A DNA stretch of 64,000 bases from Siphonodentalium dalli (GCA_032622095.1 CP136066.1:44715835-44779834); one strand, 5' to 3'; shown: positions 1 to 12,310, numbered from the stretch's first letter. Notes: generated from the letters alone by a model not told the origin. Made by a program: numbers and translations.

Positions 1-942
1 CTTTTATCATTTGGTCTCGTGAATGTTTAGAATTTAATAACAATTTCACTGGTCGATTTTGTTTTCAGTTTTGTGACCAATCCGCTGGTATGACAGTACT
101 TCAGTCGCCTCACATTTTGTCATATTTATTAAAGTGTTTGATATTTGAGTCAGATCTGCTTCTTCTGTTGTTCCCTCGGATATGTTTGCTACTATGATGT
201 CGTTATTCCTGTTTTCTACGATGTTTTTGTTTTTTCTAACACTTTTCAATGTCTCGTTTATGTTCATTTCTAACCTTTCTTGTAATTGCTTTATCTCAGT
301 GTTCTGTAGTTCAAACGATTGTGCTTGCTGTTTTGACATTCCTTGATTTGATTGTCCGTTTTTCTTTTCAAGGCGTCATGTTTTGTTTGAAACTCACCTC
401 TCTCGATAGCTTGTCTGTCTTCATGATTTGATAACCGTTTTTCTACTTTGAATATCCTGGTTTCCATTTTCAACATAATACTGCGTATTTCTGTTTTGTG
501 CGTTTCCATTCTGGTCTGTTGTTTCTTCTCAAATCGTTCAAAACGCAAATCAGATTGTTCAAGACTAAGGACTACTTTTTCTAATAATACTTCCATGCGC
601 TGCATTCGTTTTTCTGCTGCTTTCGTCGTGCTATGTGTGTCTTTACATCCATGTGTCTTTTGTTGTACTTTGTTATTTTCTCCTTGTGTTTCTGTCTCGT
701 GTGTTAAGTCCGTTGAGGCTAGATTATGTTTCTTTTCTTGCGTTTTTGTATTTTTGCAGCGTTTACATGGCCATAAAATGGCTTTTGATCGTTTGACGAG
801 ATATTCCCTGGTAGCTGACATGGAAAGCGTGCTTACAAAAATCACATATTATTTTGTAACTTAGTTTCTTGAAGGTTCCATCGCAGGAAAAACACTTATC
901 TGTGCACACGTTGGAGTTACTGTTTTGTTTTAACTCTTCCAT
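1..942 (-). pseudogene. LINE ORF1 relic: PHD-type zinc finger, coiled coil, RRM-like part
   Basis: Seen: an ATG at 942 opens a frame whose first ~60 residues hold C-x3-C-x2-C, then C-x2-C-x4-H, the pattern of the PHD-like finger at the N terminus of ORF1 in CR1-type LINEs. The finger is finished by WPCKRC in another frame (~765), so a frameshift lies between. A Tyr (codon TAC) stands where the H-x2-C cysteine is expected. A long charged coiled-coil-like stretch follows (~760-290). After another shift comes an RRM-like part with SYQRIGHKTEN and, after a third shift close to the edge, RPVKLLLNSKHSRDQMIK, the usual end of this RNA-binding domain. The element continues past the left edge. Family knowledge: ORF1p binds LINE RNA as a chaperone. 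Three frame breaks make this a dead copy. Clade is inferred. Confidence 0.75.
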
Positions 943-2026
943 CGTCGTTGCTAAGGCTAAATTAACAAGAATGTTCCAGTAGGTATATTAAGAAAATTAG
1001 AATCGAATAACTTCCAAACATCCATGAATTTTCCATCAGAATTTCACACATAAGTTCCATGCTATATAACAGTCATTTTGTAGAAGTTTTTCGGGGTCAT
1101 TTCTGTCGTTTTTTGGTAGTTTTTCGCGTTATTTTACGGAGCTCATTTTAAATATTTGTTCATGAATGGCTGGCTATGGTGACGTCATGAGTGCCCTGAC
1201 CAAACAGTGTTTGCGGGATTTGATTATAAGCGGAGATGTGCACAATTATCACAGGATTCCATAATACAGGCAATCTGGTCATCACTGGAAACTTGCACAT
1301 TGGTTGCCTAGTTCAGGATGCGCATGGGTGATATTGACGCACTTGATCTGCACCATAATTCCAAGATATGGGATATAGGTAATCTGGTTACCACTGGATA
1401 AGTGCTCTATGGTCAGCCAATGGCAGCCATTCAGGTTCTGCATATGGCTATAATTTGGCCGACCACTGCTGGAATTTGTATTTGTGTGGCCCAGTCCCAG
1501 GATAAGAATATATTGTCATTGCTAGATATACGTGTAAGCCACCCATTTCACAACTGTTCGAGTATAGTGACTTCTCTTGAACTTGATGATCACAATACGG
1601 ATACATAGTATTGATATTCTAGATATCAATAGAGACAAGAGCACTGGCGTCCCAGTTTCGGGATACATACAATACACCGCCCCAGATGCCACGCAATTGC
1701 CTCCCAATCCAACGATACAGGTGAACTAGAGTAAGAGTCATATACCAGTGTTTGTTATCTTGTCACCACATAATGTGATACTTCGACTAATCAGTCCCTA
1801 TTAATCGTTATGACACTACATGGTCAATCCTAGATGCAGACGCTCTGAGGCCAAACACATGTATGATTTGCATGGATATGTGTTATGTGCGGTGGGTACT
1901 TTAGTTGACCAAGTAATGCTGGAATATGAGTGATTTGGTCACTGCTTTCGACTACCACGATGGACATCCACCAAGTTGCTAGATACCACTACTCTGGGCA
2001 CTACTGAGGTACCGGATAACATAATA
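943..2026. other. No gene seen; degenerate ~110-bp repeats
   Basis: No convincing coding signal. Around 1250-1520 phrases of the type AATCTGGT(C/T)A(T/C)CACTGG recur with drift, suggesting an old, decayed tandem or dispersed repeat. The short open frames here resemble no family I know. Confidence 0.4.
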
Positions 2027-2477
2027 TGTGACTCGCCATATCAAATCCAGTCGTAAGTCGGGATTTTTTTACCCTGTGCCAATGCATTCTCTTATATATG
2101 CGAGTCGACCATAGGTCGCCTCGCATATATAAGATAATGCATTGGCCTAACAATTTTTGTATCATTTTTTAAAAATAAATGTTTCTGACAAGTTTTAGGA
2201 CATAAAATAAAAAAACATCCATTACCCTGCAGGGAGCCCCACACATATATAGAAGCATATAGAAGAGTGTCGTCTGCTCATGTTTGCCTGGGGCTCTGTA
2301 TGGGTGAAATTATAAAATTGTTAAAGAATACAAGAAAAAATTATTAAAATTGTTAGGCCAATGCATTCTCTTATATATGCGAGGCGACTTATGGTCGACT
2401 CGCATATATAAGAGAATGCATTGGCACAGGGTAAAAAAAATCCCGACTTACGACTGGTTTTGATATGGCGGGTCACA
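2027..2477. mobile_element. MITE family A, copy 1 (TA-flanked, contains X hairpins)
   Basis: Starts TGTGACTCGCCATATC and ends with the inverted repeat GATATGGCGGGTCACA, flanked by TA (2025-2026 and 2478-2479). The TIR is about 40 bp. Inside each TIR lies an X hairpin (AATGCATTCTC... arms of ~30 bp, loop ATA). The middle carries CCCTGCAGGGAGCCCC and A-rich sequence. There is no coding capacity, so it is non-autonomous. A TA duplication is the rule for Tc1/mariner-type elements, so that superfamily is inferred. Confidence 0.85.
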
Positions 2478-3264
2478 TATTGGGAGACTATAGACTCCCA
2501 GTTCCCAGACATCGCTGTTCTGTTCTGGCAATCGGACCAACAACTTTCTGAATACCGGCACTATAATGATCCATGTTGAGATCGGGTAACCTGCCACTGA
2601 TGTGAATATCCAGTCACCGTACATCTTATGCAGCCCCTAGATACATATATATATACTAGTATGCTTGCCACCCCCTGAATAGAACACAATTATTTTCAGA
2701 AAAAAAAGCAAGAATAACTCTTGAACGAAAAGAAAGTATCATTATATTATTCGGTTGCCCATGGACACAGGAAAGTCGGTCATTCACTCAAGTTTATCAA
2801 CTACAACATGTATAATGTTGGAGGACGTCATATAAGCTTCCTAACAATGTATGCCACAAATGTAGTTCCATCTGTATGATATTGTATATATAACAATTTT
2901 TAAATCGTTTCGTGGGTATAAAATAATAAATATGAATCGAAGTTCCGTGTCCGGAAACGCTTCTACCAATTAATATTGATTTTATTCGAAAATTTTATTA
3001 TAAAATGAGATGATTAAGTGGGACACGTTATTGTTCTATTTTTAGAACAGACAATTTAGGCGATACCATATAGCGATAGAGATCATTAGGGTGTTCCCAT
3101 ACTATGCACCGAACATCAAATGTCTCATATTGATTGTTTGTACTGTTTCATTACATACTTATAAGCGATAATGAGTTTAGTTAACGTTTATTTGTGACAA
3201 AATAACAAAAATAAAAGTTCTGGTCTCTGCCATGTATACGAACGAGCCCGTTTATGCAATATAC
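2478..3264. other. No gene or recognisable repeat seen
   Basis: AT-rich sequence with short TA-rich runs (2645-2660, 2885-2900). I see no coding frame, palindrome or TE terminus. Confidence 0.4.
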
Positions 3265-3640
3265 CTTTTTTTGGAAAGCTTTCGACTGCGTTCCACATAA
3301 TAAATTATTAAATATAATCAAGTCACGTGGGATCTACCCCAACATTCTGTCCTTGATAAGAAATTTCGTCTGTGATAGACTACAAAGAGTTAAGGTGAAT
3401 TATATTCGTTCTCAGTTTGGACCGCCGTAACCAGTGGTGTGCCACAGGGAATCGTGTTTGGGGTCTACTCTTTTAATTATGTATATAGATGATGTTCGCG
3501 AATGGCTGAGAGGAATTTGTGAGATTTTTGCTGACGACACAAAACTTGTTGGCAACCCGCAAAATTTTGATATTCAGGACGACATCAACGCTCACTGTAA
3601 ATGGTCTTTGTTCAGACTGACAAAATTGAGATTTAATTAA
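3265..3640 (+). pseudogene. Reverse transcriptase fragment of a CR1/jockey-like LINE
   Basis: Read across three frames, the strand gives the ordered RT motifs: KAFDCVPHNKLL (block with the first catalytic Asp), RLQRVKVNYIRSQFGP, VTSGVPQG, then LLIMYIDDVREWL and the catalytic box FADDTKL at about 3528-3548. A stop/shift at ~3430 precedes VTSGVPQG and another shift follows it. Only the palm core remains: no endonuclease upstream and no thumb downstream. In the family this domain copies LINE RNA at the target site. Here it is a fossil scrap. The exact clade cannot be fixed by eye. Confidence 0.8.
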
Positions 3641-4459
3641 AAAAGACTGTTGGGAAGGACAGAGCAAACAAGTTGTCGTGTGTGAGGAAGTGAACAACAG
3701 AAATAGTATCAACATGATTTCATGCAATTATTATGGTGCATTGTACGAAACGTACGTGGTTTTCAGAGACATTTTAAAAACTGGGGCCCAGAAAAAGGAG
3801 ACACATAATAGAAAAGAAAACTACAGATGAACACAGATATTATTCATGGTAACCGCCAAAAGAAAGAGATGATTCATCGGTCTACCAGAATGCCGACGAT
3901 GATGGAGCAGCAGACCTCATGACATTGTTCAGAAAAAAGAACGAAGATATAAGGCGGACGAAAGTAGAAAAGTACATAGCAAATGGATTGACATATAAAG
4001 GTAAAGCATATATACGAAGTTGGGGTGTGGGGACATGCTGTTCTTACTTCAACTACAGAATGGTACAGCACATACCAAAATTATGGATGTTGCGTATAGT
4101 CTTTTACTATATGCTAAGCTATCAAATAGTAGTATTTTTGCTTAAGATGAAAACCGTTATCCTCTAGTGAGATATCAATATCTCACTCGCATACATCTGC
4201 GATATAATTAAAAGTGATTCGGTACTAGATGAGTTAACATCGCTTCGCCACACTGAACTAGAGTTACTTCCCTGAGTGTGCCGGTTGAAAATTTGTAATA
4301 TGTGATAATTTTGTTTGTTAAACATGCTACCATGTTAGCCCCTTTATCCCTCAACCAATCTCTCTGAAAAAATGGAACTATTTTATATCCACAAGCTCAT
4401 TACCGTTACTGTGTTTGGGTATATAAATTCTCTTTTACACTTCTTTCGAGTTGAGTTTA
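3641..4459. other. No gene seen
   Basis: Purine-rich decayed sequence without motif support. The open frames at 3874-4071 (-) and 3919-4167 (+) overlap on opposite strands and match nothing I recognise. Confidence 0.4.
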
Positions 4460-4967
4460 GCCATGAGCCAACTGAGGCCGATGGGGTCATCGTCACAAGG
4501 CTCCGGTCACATTCGTAGCCAGCTTTTTAAATCGATCACAAATGTAGCCAGCTTTCTTCATCGGCGATCACATTCGTAGTTAGCTTTCCTAATTCCATGC
4601 TTTATATGGCGCGAAATATGACATCATCACGTTCGTGACTAACATGTCGACATCATGCTCCAAAACTGACGTCGTTTATCAATTTATATTGGAATATAAT
4701 TGGAGCATTCCAACGACATTGATCGGAAACCTCAGGTTATTAGATGAACTAATATCAAAACAAAATTCAAGTTGTTGTTCATCCATCAACTCAGAAAATT
4801 GAGATTAACCTGATCGTGTTCATTAAGGGTCGCCTGAATATGAAAAGCTGGCTACATATGTGATCGCCATAGAAAAGCTGGCTACATTTGTGATCGATTT
4901 AAAAAGCTGGCTGCGAATGTGGTCGATGACTTGTGACAATGACCACATCAGTCCAACTGAGCGGAGC
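4460..4967. repeat. Foldback element H (~130-bp inverted repeats)
   Basis: Left arm 4460-4590 and right arm 4834-4967 are inverted copies. Both contain two or three direct repeats of the type GATCACAAATGTAGCCAGC, and both end with a version of GCC(A)ACTGAGNNNGATGNGGTCAT next to GTCACAAG. The ~240-bp centre is non-coding. Such structures are typical of foldback DNA transposons. No target-site duplication was made out. Confidence 0.7.
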
Positions 4968-5279
4968 ATATAATAAACAGAACGTCTACACTTTTTGGTT
5001 GGATGTGGTAATTATCTTATTCGTGATGACAAAGTGGCAAAGCCACTCGTGGAAATTCATTTTTTGGTCATCACTCAAGAGATATTTCCCACATCCGAAC
5101 AAAAAGTGAAGATATCCTATATTTATCCAGATCAAGAGGTGGTATACCATTGGCTATCAAGATGAACAAGCAGTCGCAGACGGCGGTATCCCCCGCCGAA
5201 TTGTGCAGTTTGGGAAGTGCATTCTCAATAATGTTTGCGTTCTCAGTATGTGCTAAACAAGAGGTGGGATTTTGTCAAA

Positions 5280-5960
5280 AAGCCTGGCTTGCGAACTCAT
5301 TTAGGTACTGACATTTGTGGAAATTAGCCATGTGACGTCGTCCATTTGCACCAAAAATAATAAACAAAGTCCAATAACTCTGCTGAAAATATCCTGCCGG
5401 ACCTGGTGTGCGAACTCGTTTTATATGTAGATACTGGCCATGTGAACTCATATACCAAAAATCTTTGAAATCCGTTGACATTTGTGGAAATGGGCCCTTT
5501 GACGTCATCCATTTGCACACAAAAAAATCTTTGAAATCCGTTGACATTTGTGGAAATTAGCCCTGTGACGTCGTCCATTTGCTATTTGGTAAATTCAACA
5601 AAAATAATAAACAAAGTCCAATAACTCCGGTAAAAATATCCGGCCGGACCTGGCTTGCGAACTCATTCTAGGTAATGGTCAGGTGAACTCATATACCAAA
5701 TATCTTTGAAATCCGTTGAGATTTGTGGAAATGAGCCCTGTGACGTCGACTATTTGCTATTTGGTAAATTCGTCAAAAATAATAAACAAAGTCCAATAAC
5801 TCCGGTAAAAATATCCGGCCTGACCGAACTCATTCTATGTAACGTTCAGGTGAACTCATATACCAAAATTCTTTTTAATCCGTTGACATTTGTTCAAGTT
5901 ATGACCCTTACAAATTCGGTACTGAAGGACGGACGGACAGACGGATGGACGGACGGAACC
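5280..5960. repeat. Degenerate tandem repeat block ending in GGAC-rich simple sequence
   Basis: Three to four diverged units carry GCGAACTCATT, then ATCTTTGAAATCCGTTGACA, then TTTGTGGAAAT, then CCATTTGC and AATAATAAACAAAGTCCAA. Phrases recur near 5289, 5411, 5655 and 5827, and near 5460, 5526, 5701 and 5870. The block ends at ~5925-5960 in GGACGGACGGACAGACGG-type sequence. The open frames inside are repeat artefacts. Confidence 0.7.
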
Positions 5961-6883
5961 CATTCCTATATCCACCGCAAATTTTCAATTTGGCGGGGGA
6001 TAATAAACACTTACTAGCATATTATTTTAATGACAGTGAAGTAGCTGAAACAGACTCCGATTAAAGTACTAGTGACACTGATTGCGATGATGAGACCCAT
6101 GGCTTGGGTTTCTGGAGGTGTTGTCTTAAATAATTTGCGTTATTCATTCAATAATAAACAAGAGGTCTGATTCCATGAAATCAGATATACTTCCATGGCA
6201 TCGACATCCAATGGGTGTACTGTATGTACAGGTTTGTTCCACATCATGTGAACAAACTGGTGCTTCGTGGTCTGATGTAAGACTTCAATTGATATTTCGA
6301 CATAAGATATATTACATGGTTTTATATCATATGATTCGAACCAGCGTGGTAGAACTGGATGGTATACGACAGTCCAATGCATCATGTTCCCAACCAACTG
6401 AGTCATCGTTGACCCGCAGCAAAAAAGTTCAGTTCGATTCGGTAGGGATAAACTTTGGGATAATCACAACCCCTCCACAGGACGCCCGAATCCAGTTCAA
6501 TGTTCACGAAATTTGGCTTGTCTGATTGTATCGAAATCTAAAGCAAAATGGTAAGAGACCATAACTCTGGTATTTCCCATTTGTTTTGAAAATTCTTTTC
6601 AGTTTCGGGTTCAGTATATTTCAGTAGTTTTAATGGTTGAGGAAAGACCATACATTTTTTTATTTACAATTTGTAATAATATATGTATTTCAGTATATAT
6701 ATCATCGCCTCACGTCGTCGTTAGCGTCTCTGTGAAAGATAGTTAACTGTAATAGAGAGATAACTCGACAATTCTAACTGAGTATTTATCCGTCCGCACT
6801 AAAGTTGCGCGTGGATACTACTAACCACATACATTAGTCAAAAAGTTTTTATCTCAATGTTTAATTTTTGGAGTATTTTATCC
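5961..6883. other. No gene seen
   Basis: Two overlapping opposite-strand open frames (6140-6406 -, 6175-6525 +) show no family motif and are probably chance. The rest is AT-rich unique-looking DNA. Confidence 0.35.
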
Positions 6884-7060
6884 CCTTTGATTTTCGGCGG
6901 AATTTGCCAAGTCTGAACCCACCCCGACGCGAGCTCTCTGTTGAGCTGGTTGCATTGATAGTAGATCTGTCAAACTTTGAGGGCGTACCTAAGTATACCG
7001 ACGTACGTGCTCCTGCATTAACATCGATCCTTCATTAGCCAGTTTGAATTTGGAGCTAAA
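6884..7060 (+). repeat. Dispersed repeat K, copy 1 (single CCCACCCCGACGCG unit)
   Basis: Sequence from TTTTCGGCGGAATTTGCC through ACCCACCCCGACGCGAGCTC, GTATACCGACGTACGTGCTC and CCTTCATTAGCC matches, with drift, the flanks of the minisatellite-bearing copy at 7464-8285 and the reversed copy at 28130-28590. This copy holds only one unit of the motif that is expanded at 7.6 kb. Confidence 0.7.
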
Positions 7061-7115
7061 CATAGGATAGTGCTCTACTGACCTATACGTATTTACGTTT
7101 TATTACACGCTTGTT

Positions 7116-7467
7116 CCTAGAAATATAGTGTTATTGCTGTTCCATATTTACAAATCCGTATGGAACGTACGTTCCATACGCATCTCGTTGACGTAAAATT
7201 ACGTACATGACGTTCGCCTCAACCATGAACCTGGAACTATTTAAATAAAAGAATCATCACACATAATCAACACGCCCTGCATGAGGATAAATAAACCTTT
7301 TATCCTTTATTTTTAATGCACGGATTCAATGATGCGAAGGGTGTAATAAACACAGAACGACACGATGTGTAACTGGGTTTGTTTATACGCCTCTCGTTCT
7401 ATCCTTCCGTGACAGCACTCGTGTCGTATCGACAAACCCATTTACACATCGTGTCGTTCTGTGTATA
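7116..7467. mobile_element. Foldback element G, copy 1
   Basis: Begins CCTAGAAATATAGTGTTATTG and ends at the palindrome arm ACATCGTGTCGTTCTGTGT. It is co-linear with 37562-37957 over ~350 bp. It contains a short palindrome (GGAACGTACGTTCC region) and a terminal palindrome whose arms read ACACAGAACGACACGATGTG. No coding capacity. Probably a non-autonomous DNA element. Confidence 0.65.
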
Positions 7468-8285
7468 TATAGCGTTGCCACGAGTAAACCGTTCGCTCTA
7501 AATATTAGAAAATCGCAATATTAGATTCATTCGTCAAAAAACATTTATATCGATGTTTGGTTTGAGCCTAATGTTTTCCTTTACGTTTTTCTGTGGAATT
7601 TTCCCTCAACCCACCCCGACGCACACTCTCCGTCCAACCCACCCCGATGCGCACTCGCCGCCTCAACCCACCCCGACGCGCACTCTCCGTCTCAACCAAC
7701 CCCGACGCGCACTCTCCGTCTCAACCCACCCCGACGCGCACTCCCAGTCTCAACCCACCCCGACGCGCACTCTCCGTCTCAAGCCACCCCGATGCGCACT
7801 CCCAGTCTCAACCCACCCCGACGCGCACTCTCCGTCTCAACCCACCCGACGCGCACTCTCCGTCTCAACCCACCCCGACGAGCACTCCCAGTCTCAACCC
7901 ACTCCGACGCGCACTCTCCGTCTCAACCCACCCCGACGCGCACTCTCCGTCTCAACCCACCCGACGCGCATCTCCGCCTCAACCCACCCGACGCGCATCT
8001 CCGCCTCAACCCACCCCGACGCGCACTCTCCGTCTCAACCCACCCGACGCGCAATCTCCGTCTCAACCCACCCCGACGCGCACTCTCCGTCTCAACCCAC
8101 CCGACGCGCATCTCCGCCTCAACCCACCCGACGCGCATCTCCGCCTCAACCCACCCGACGCGCATCTCCGTTGGGCAGGTTGCTTTCAGAGTAGAGCAGT
8201 CACACTTTTGGAGCGAACCTACAGTATACCGACAAAGCTGCTCCTGTATTACATCGCGCCTTCATTAGCCCGTTAGGATTCAGCG
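7464..8285 (+). repeat. Dispersed repeat K, copy 2, carrying a 29-bp minisatellite
   Basis: Flanks CGAGTAAACCGTTCGCTCTA (left) and TGCTTTCAGAGTAGAGCAGT to CCTTCATTAGCCCGTTAGG (right) match the reversed copy at 28130-28590 and, in part, 6884-7060. Between them the short CCCACCCCGACGCGCACTC segment has been amplified (next entry). Confidence 0.75.
7608..8172. repeat. 29-bp GC-rich minisatellite (about 20 units)
   Basis: Unit CTCAACCCACCCCGACGCGC + ACTCTCCGT, with shortened variants missing one C or ending ATCTCCGC. Variants are interspersed, as expected from slippage and unequal exchange. All three frames on + are open because the unit lacks stops and its length is not a multiple of three. The long Pro/Arg/Thr-rich open frames here are therefore artefacts. 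Confidence 0.95.
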
Positions 8286-9139
8286 GCGGGGAAAATAGGT
8301 AGAATTTTTCTGTATTAAGCAGAAACGCCTGGTGAATTTTTATTTAAGCGGTACATTCCGGTCCGAATCACTCTTTCCATCCGGAATATGCTATAACAAT
8401 TGAAAACCGCTGTACTTTATACTTACTAGTGTATGGTGTTTGCCTATCTACGGGTGGTAACTCCGCAGGGAAAGCGCGGACACAAGTTATGATGCCCGTG
8501 GCCAGTAGGGCATATCGAGGTGTGCACACAGTCCAATTGTCGATGCTCTGCTCCTAATAATTTCCGAGATAGTACAATGAAATTTGTTTAGAGAAAGGAA
8601 GATAACCCCGTGGGCAAAACGCGGACAATAATCGTTATATGACGATGGGTTAGAACTCATTAGCCGCAATATACGTACAAACTTTGAGTTTGCTACTCCC
8701 CATACTATCATATATTAATGCGTTGCAAAAGTGTCGAGTATAATAATAACAGTGAAAAGTAATCGTAAAAGGGCGGCAACTCCGTAACGAAACATTGGGC
8801 CGAAATTCGTATACCTTTATTTTCAGTAGACCTCAGATGCCTACGATCGCTAGAGCTTTCGCGTCCCTACTGCCATCTGAATTTAGTTTATGAGTATCTC
8901 CAATTAAACGGAAAGCGGCCCCAAAGAAAAACAGTATACTTCCTTGGTTACACAATGGAAGTATAATTATAGGGAAAATCATGAGCTTAAAGAATCGCAG
9001 TTAAGAGACAGAAAATAGGAAGTAGGGTGATAATATGTTATCCTGAAATGACATTGTAGGTTAATCTAAAGTGTTTGGAAGAGACTCCACCCCTGCCTCG
9101 AATTCGGTGACGGGATTAGGAAATTGTCAACCACCCTAA
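8286..9139. other. No gene; diverged dispersed repeat at 8850-8965
   Basis: The stretch TTTCGCGTCCCTACTGCCAT to ACACAATGGAAGTATAAT is a diverged relative of 11880-11995, and a reversed fragment appears near 27655-27735. The phrases GGGAAAGCGCGGACA (8470) and GGCAAAACGCGGACAATAA (8613) also recur near 27870-27950. No coding support. Confidence 0.5.
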
Positions 9140-10860
9140 ATGCGAACTTTGAATGCCCGCAATTTTACAATGGATATTAAAAATGTTTTCAGTTTTGTGA
9201 TCTGCTTCTCTCCTAAATTGTATGTTATAAATCTCGTTTGATTCGGAGACGAATAACATTTTGGTACCAGGACCACTCCTGCCCAGACCCACAATACTGA
9301 ACCGACATTGGCAAAATTTGGCACACCGTATGCCCCCATTCAGTCCGTATGCATTGGAGTATCAGATGACATCCAATGTTCGACAGCTTCGGATGAGTTG
9401 TGTTATCAAGCACAATTGTGACCCGCCATATCAAATCCAGTCGTAAGTCGGGATTTTTTTACCCTGTGCCAATGCATTCTCTTATATATGCGAGTCGACC
9501 ATAGGTCGCCTCGCATATATAAGAGAATGCATTGGCCTAACAATAGTTTATCATTTTTTTAAAATAAATATTTCTTACAATTTTTAGGACATAAAATAAA
9601 AAGCATCCATTACCCTGCAGGGAGCCCCACACATATATAGAAGCATATAGAAGAGTGTCGTCTGCTCATGTTTGTCTGGGGCTCTGTATGGGTGAAATTA
9701 TAAAATTGTTAAAGAATACAAGAAAAAATTATTAAAATTGTAAAAAATTGTTAGGCCAATGCATTCTCTTATATATGCGAGGCGACCTATGGTCGACTCG
9801 CATATATAAGAGAATGCATTGGCACAGGGTAAAAAAAATCCCGACTTACGACTGGATTTGATATGGCGGGTCATAATAATTGGCCCAAATTGCAAACATT
9901 GAGGGCCAGTAACTCTGGCAAATTTCAATGGATTCTTTCAGTTTCTTGTTCGGCTGATGTTGTCGATGTTATATTCCAAGTTTTGTCCGATTCTGAGACG
10001 GAAAAACAAATTGGTATCACGGACCGCCCCCTGACCCACAATACTGAACCGACACTGGCAAAATTTGGCACACCGCATGCTCTCTTCAGTCCGTTGTGAC
10101 ATAACTATATCGTCCCCCGTGCTAAGTATTGTATAGAACACAAACTCAATATAAGTGCTCGGTCCCTTACAGAAACCTCGCACATCTTAATTACAGCCCT
10201 GCCCAGACCCGCACACAATGAAGTCGATCCCCCAAATATGGTAATAGGGAATGACCATAACGGCAGAGCCAATGCCGACGTGTATTGCCAAATACCTCAT
10301 CTAATATTCATCCAAAAGAGTATATATAAGACACAGCTACATCCCCTCACATCATGCTTTCACTTGACTCATCTTGTCTTGAGGTTCCTATACCTAACCG
10401 GGTATCACTTATCTTTCGGGGCCATCACTTCGCGGCTTTGTTCACATTGATTCAGCGACTTCTTTTGTACGCATTGATTCAGCGACTTCTTTTGTATACA
10501 TTGATTGTGTATTATACATCCTACATTAAAGATTGGCATCATATCTATGTGTCGTCATTACATCACAATTGGTGTATCCAACGACAGGCAATGCTAGGCA
10601 GTTTCGGAGGAGTTGTGTTATCAAGCCTCATTGGCCGAAATTGCAAACTTTGAGAGCCCAAAATCTCCCGTCATTTTTCAACAGATTTACGATCTGTTTT
10701 CAGTTTCGTGATTGGTTTGTGCAGTAGATATTACATTCTAAGTTTAATTCGATTAGGACAAGAACACACCTCAACTCCCCATACCCACAATACCGAAGAA
10801 AAATAATGTCAAAATTTGGCGCACACAGTGCACTAATGGAGCTTTCCAGCGGTAATTATC
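9140..10860. repeat. Three diverged copies of a ~280-bp repeat
   Basis: Copies at about 9140-9420, 9885-10110 and 10620-10860 share, in order, AACTTTGA(A/G)NGCCC, a GTTTTCAGTTT(T/C)GTGAT phrase, ...CCAC(A/T)CCTG-type text, CACAATACTGAACCGACA and TTGGC(A/G)CACC. MITE A2 lies between the first two. At 10442-10500 a 27-bp sequence (TTGATTCAGCGACTTCTTTT...) is duplicated in tandem. No coding support. Confidence 0.6.
9417..9875. mobile_element. MITE family A, copy 2
   Basis: Starts TGTGACCCGCCATATCAAAT and ends with the inverted GATATGGCGGGTCAT. Both X hairpins are complete, and the middle is like copy 1. The outermost bases have drifted, and the TA duplication clear in the other copies reads AT here. 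Confidence 0.85.
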
Positions 10861-11999
10861 TGAAATAGTCTCCTCTGTGCCCATTGATTACATTTAATTT
10901 TCGATTGTTTTATATGAACTCCTTGCTCAAATTAGCATTTAAATTTAAATTTAATTGTTTTAATTCTACAACATTTTGATTTTAAATTAAAAAAATTTAA
11001 TTTAATTTAATTATTGTATGTTTTTAGATTGAACTGCTGACTCAATTTATCATTTAACAAAAACAAAACAAATAAAATTCAATTTAAATAAAAAATATAA
11101 AATTAAAAAAACAAATGCTGTTATAACATCCGCCAGGGACACACGAGTCAACACGACAAATTTGGTTGAAATCGGTCCAGGGCTCTGGGAGAAAAATCGC
11201 GAACAGACAGATCTCACTCTTTTATATACATAGCCACCCCGGAGAACATGAATTCTTTTCGCCTTTAATTGTGAAAAATATGACAAGCGTCATGCAAAAT
11301 GAAAATATGTTTTACAACCATGAATAAATTTCCAACATCATGGCGATAATAGACGGAAATTTCAGTACATTATGATTTGACACCAAAAATGTTTGAATAT
11401 AGCCAATTTAACACTGAATGTATGCATGGATATCAAAATTAGGGTGAAGAAAGATGGCATCAGAATTTGTGTGTAGCCAAAGACCGGCTCAGTCGCTGTT
11501 TAGTCGCAAATATCAGCTAATAATTATTTGATTGACAGCTGTGGAAATGTCCATAATTCCGGACGCTTAGAAGTATGTGATAATGTCCAATGTTTGACCA
11601 TTTTAAATGAGATACGACAACCCCAAAATAAAAAATTTGGTGGCTTACAACTCTGGTATTTATACTCAGAATTAAAAAATAAATCTTTCTTGCTGTATGG
11701 TCATCAATATTCAGGAAATACATACATCTAAATAGGCGAGTTTCGTCACGAAAAAAATATTCGAATTTTTTTGCCCCCCCCCCCCCCCCCTCTCCACAGT
11801 GTATAAAATATTACAAATATTATACCGACCCTGTCCAGGTTTGTATGAAAACAAAATTTTAGATGCTTACGTTTGCTAGAAATTTCGCGTTTCTACTGCC
11901 ATTAGATTATGAGAATTTCCAATAAAACGGAAAACAGCTCCAATAGAAAAACAATATACTCTTTTCATCGGTTACACCATGGAAGTATAATACAGTGAA
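10861..11999. other. No gene; AT-rich, with a 17-base poly-C run
   Basis: 10920-11100 is low-complexity TTTAAATT sequence. A run of C lies at 11774-11790. The part from 11880 on belongs to the dispersed repeat also seen at 8850. Short open frames are not supported. Confidence 0.5.
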
Positions 12000-12310
12000 A
12001 GTTCTCTAAACTCCGTTCATCTCGTCTACAATCAGTAATTTCTCGGCTTTGTTCAAGTGTTTATATGGTTTTTGCCTTAAAAATTTGCGCTATTCATTAA
12101 ATAATGAATTAAGTGTACTTTCTCTCGGCTTCCTTCAACTCGTCTATAGCCAGTACTTTCACAGCTGCATGTGTGCAAGTTTTTATATGTTTTTGCTGTT
12201 ATTGTCTTAAAATTTGCGTTATTTATTAAATAATAGTGTACTTTCTCTCAGCTTCCTTCATCTCGTCTGTAGCCAGTAATTTCACAACTGCATGTGTTCC
12301 AGTGTTTATA
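12000..12310. repeat. Degenerate ~120-bp tandem repeat, about 3 units
   Basis: Units share TTCATCTCGTCT(A/G)(C/T)AG, CAGTAATTTC, GTTTTTGC...TTAAAATTTGCG and a TATTTATTAAATAAT phrase. They have drifted apart, so the expansion is old. Confidence 0.6.

Noticed and set aside
291-864. Plus-strand frame at 448-864 as a gene
   Set aside because: Antisense shadow of the coiled-coil LINE ORF1 on the minus strand.
7553-8276. Long Pro/Arg/Thr-rich open frames (up to 227 residues) on +
   Set aside because: They are three phases of the same 29-bp minisatellite. The unit has no stop codon in any frame and gives no sign of selection.
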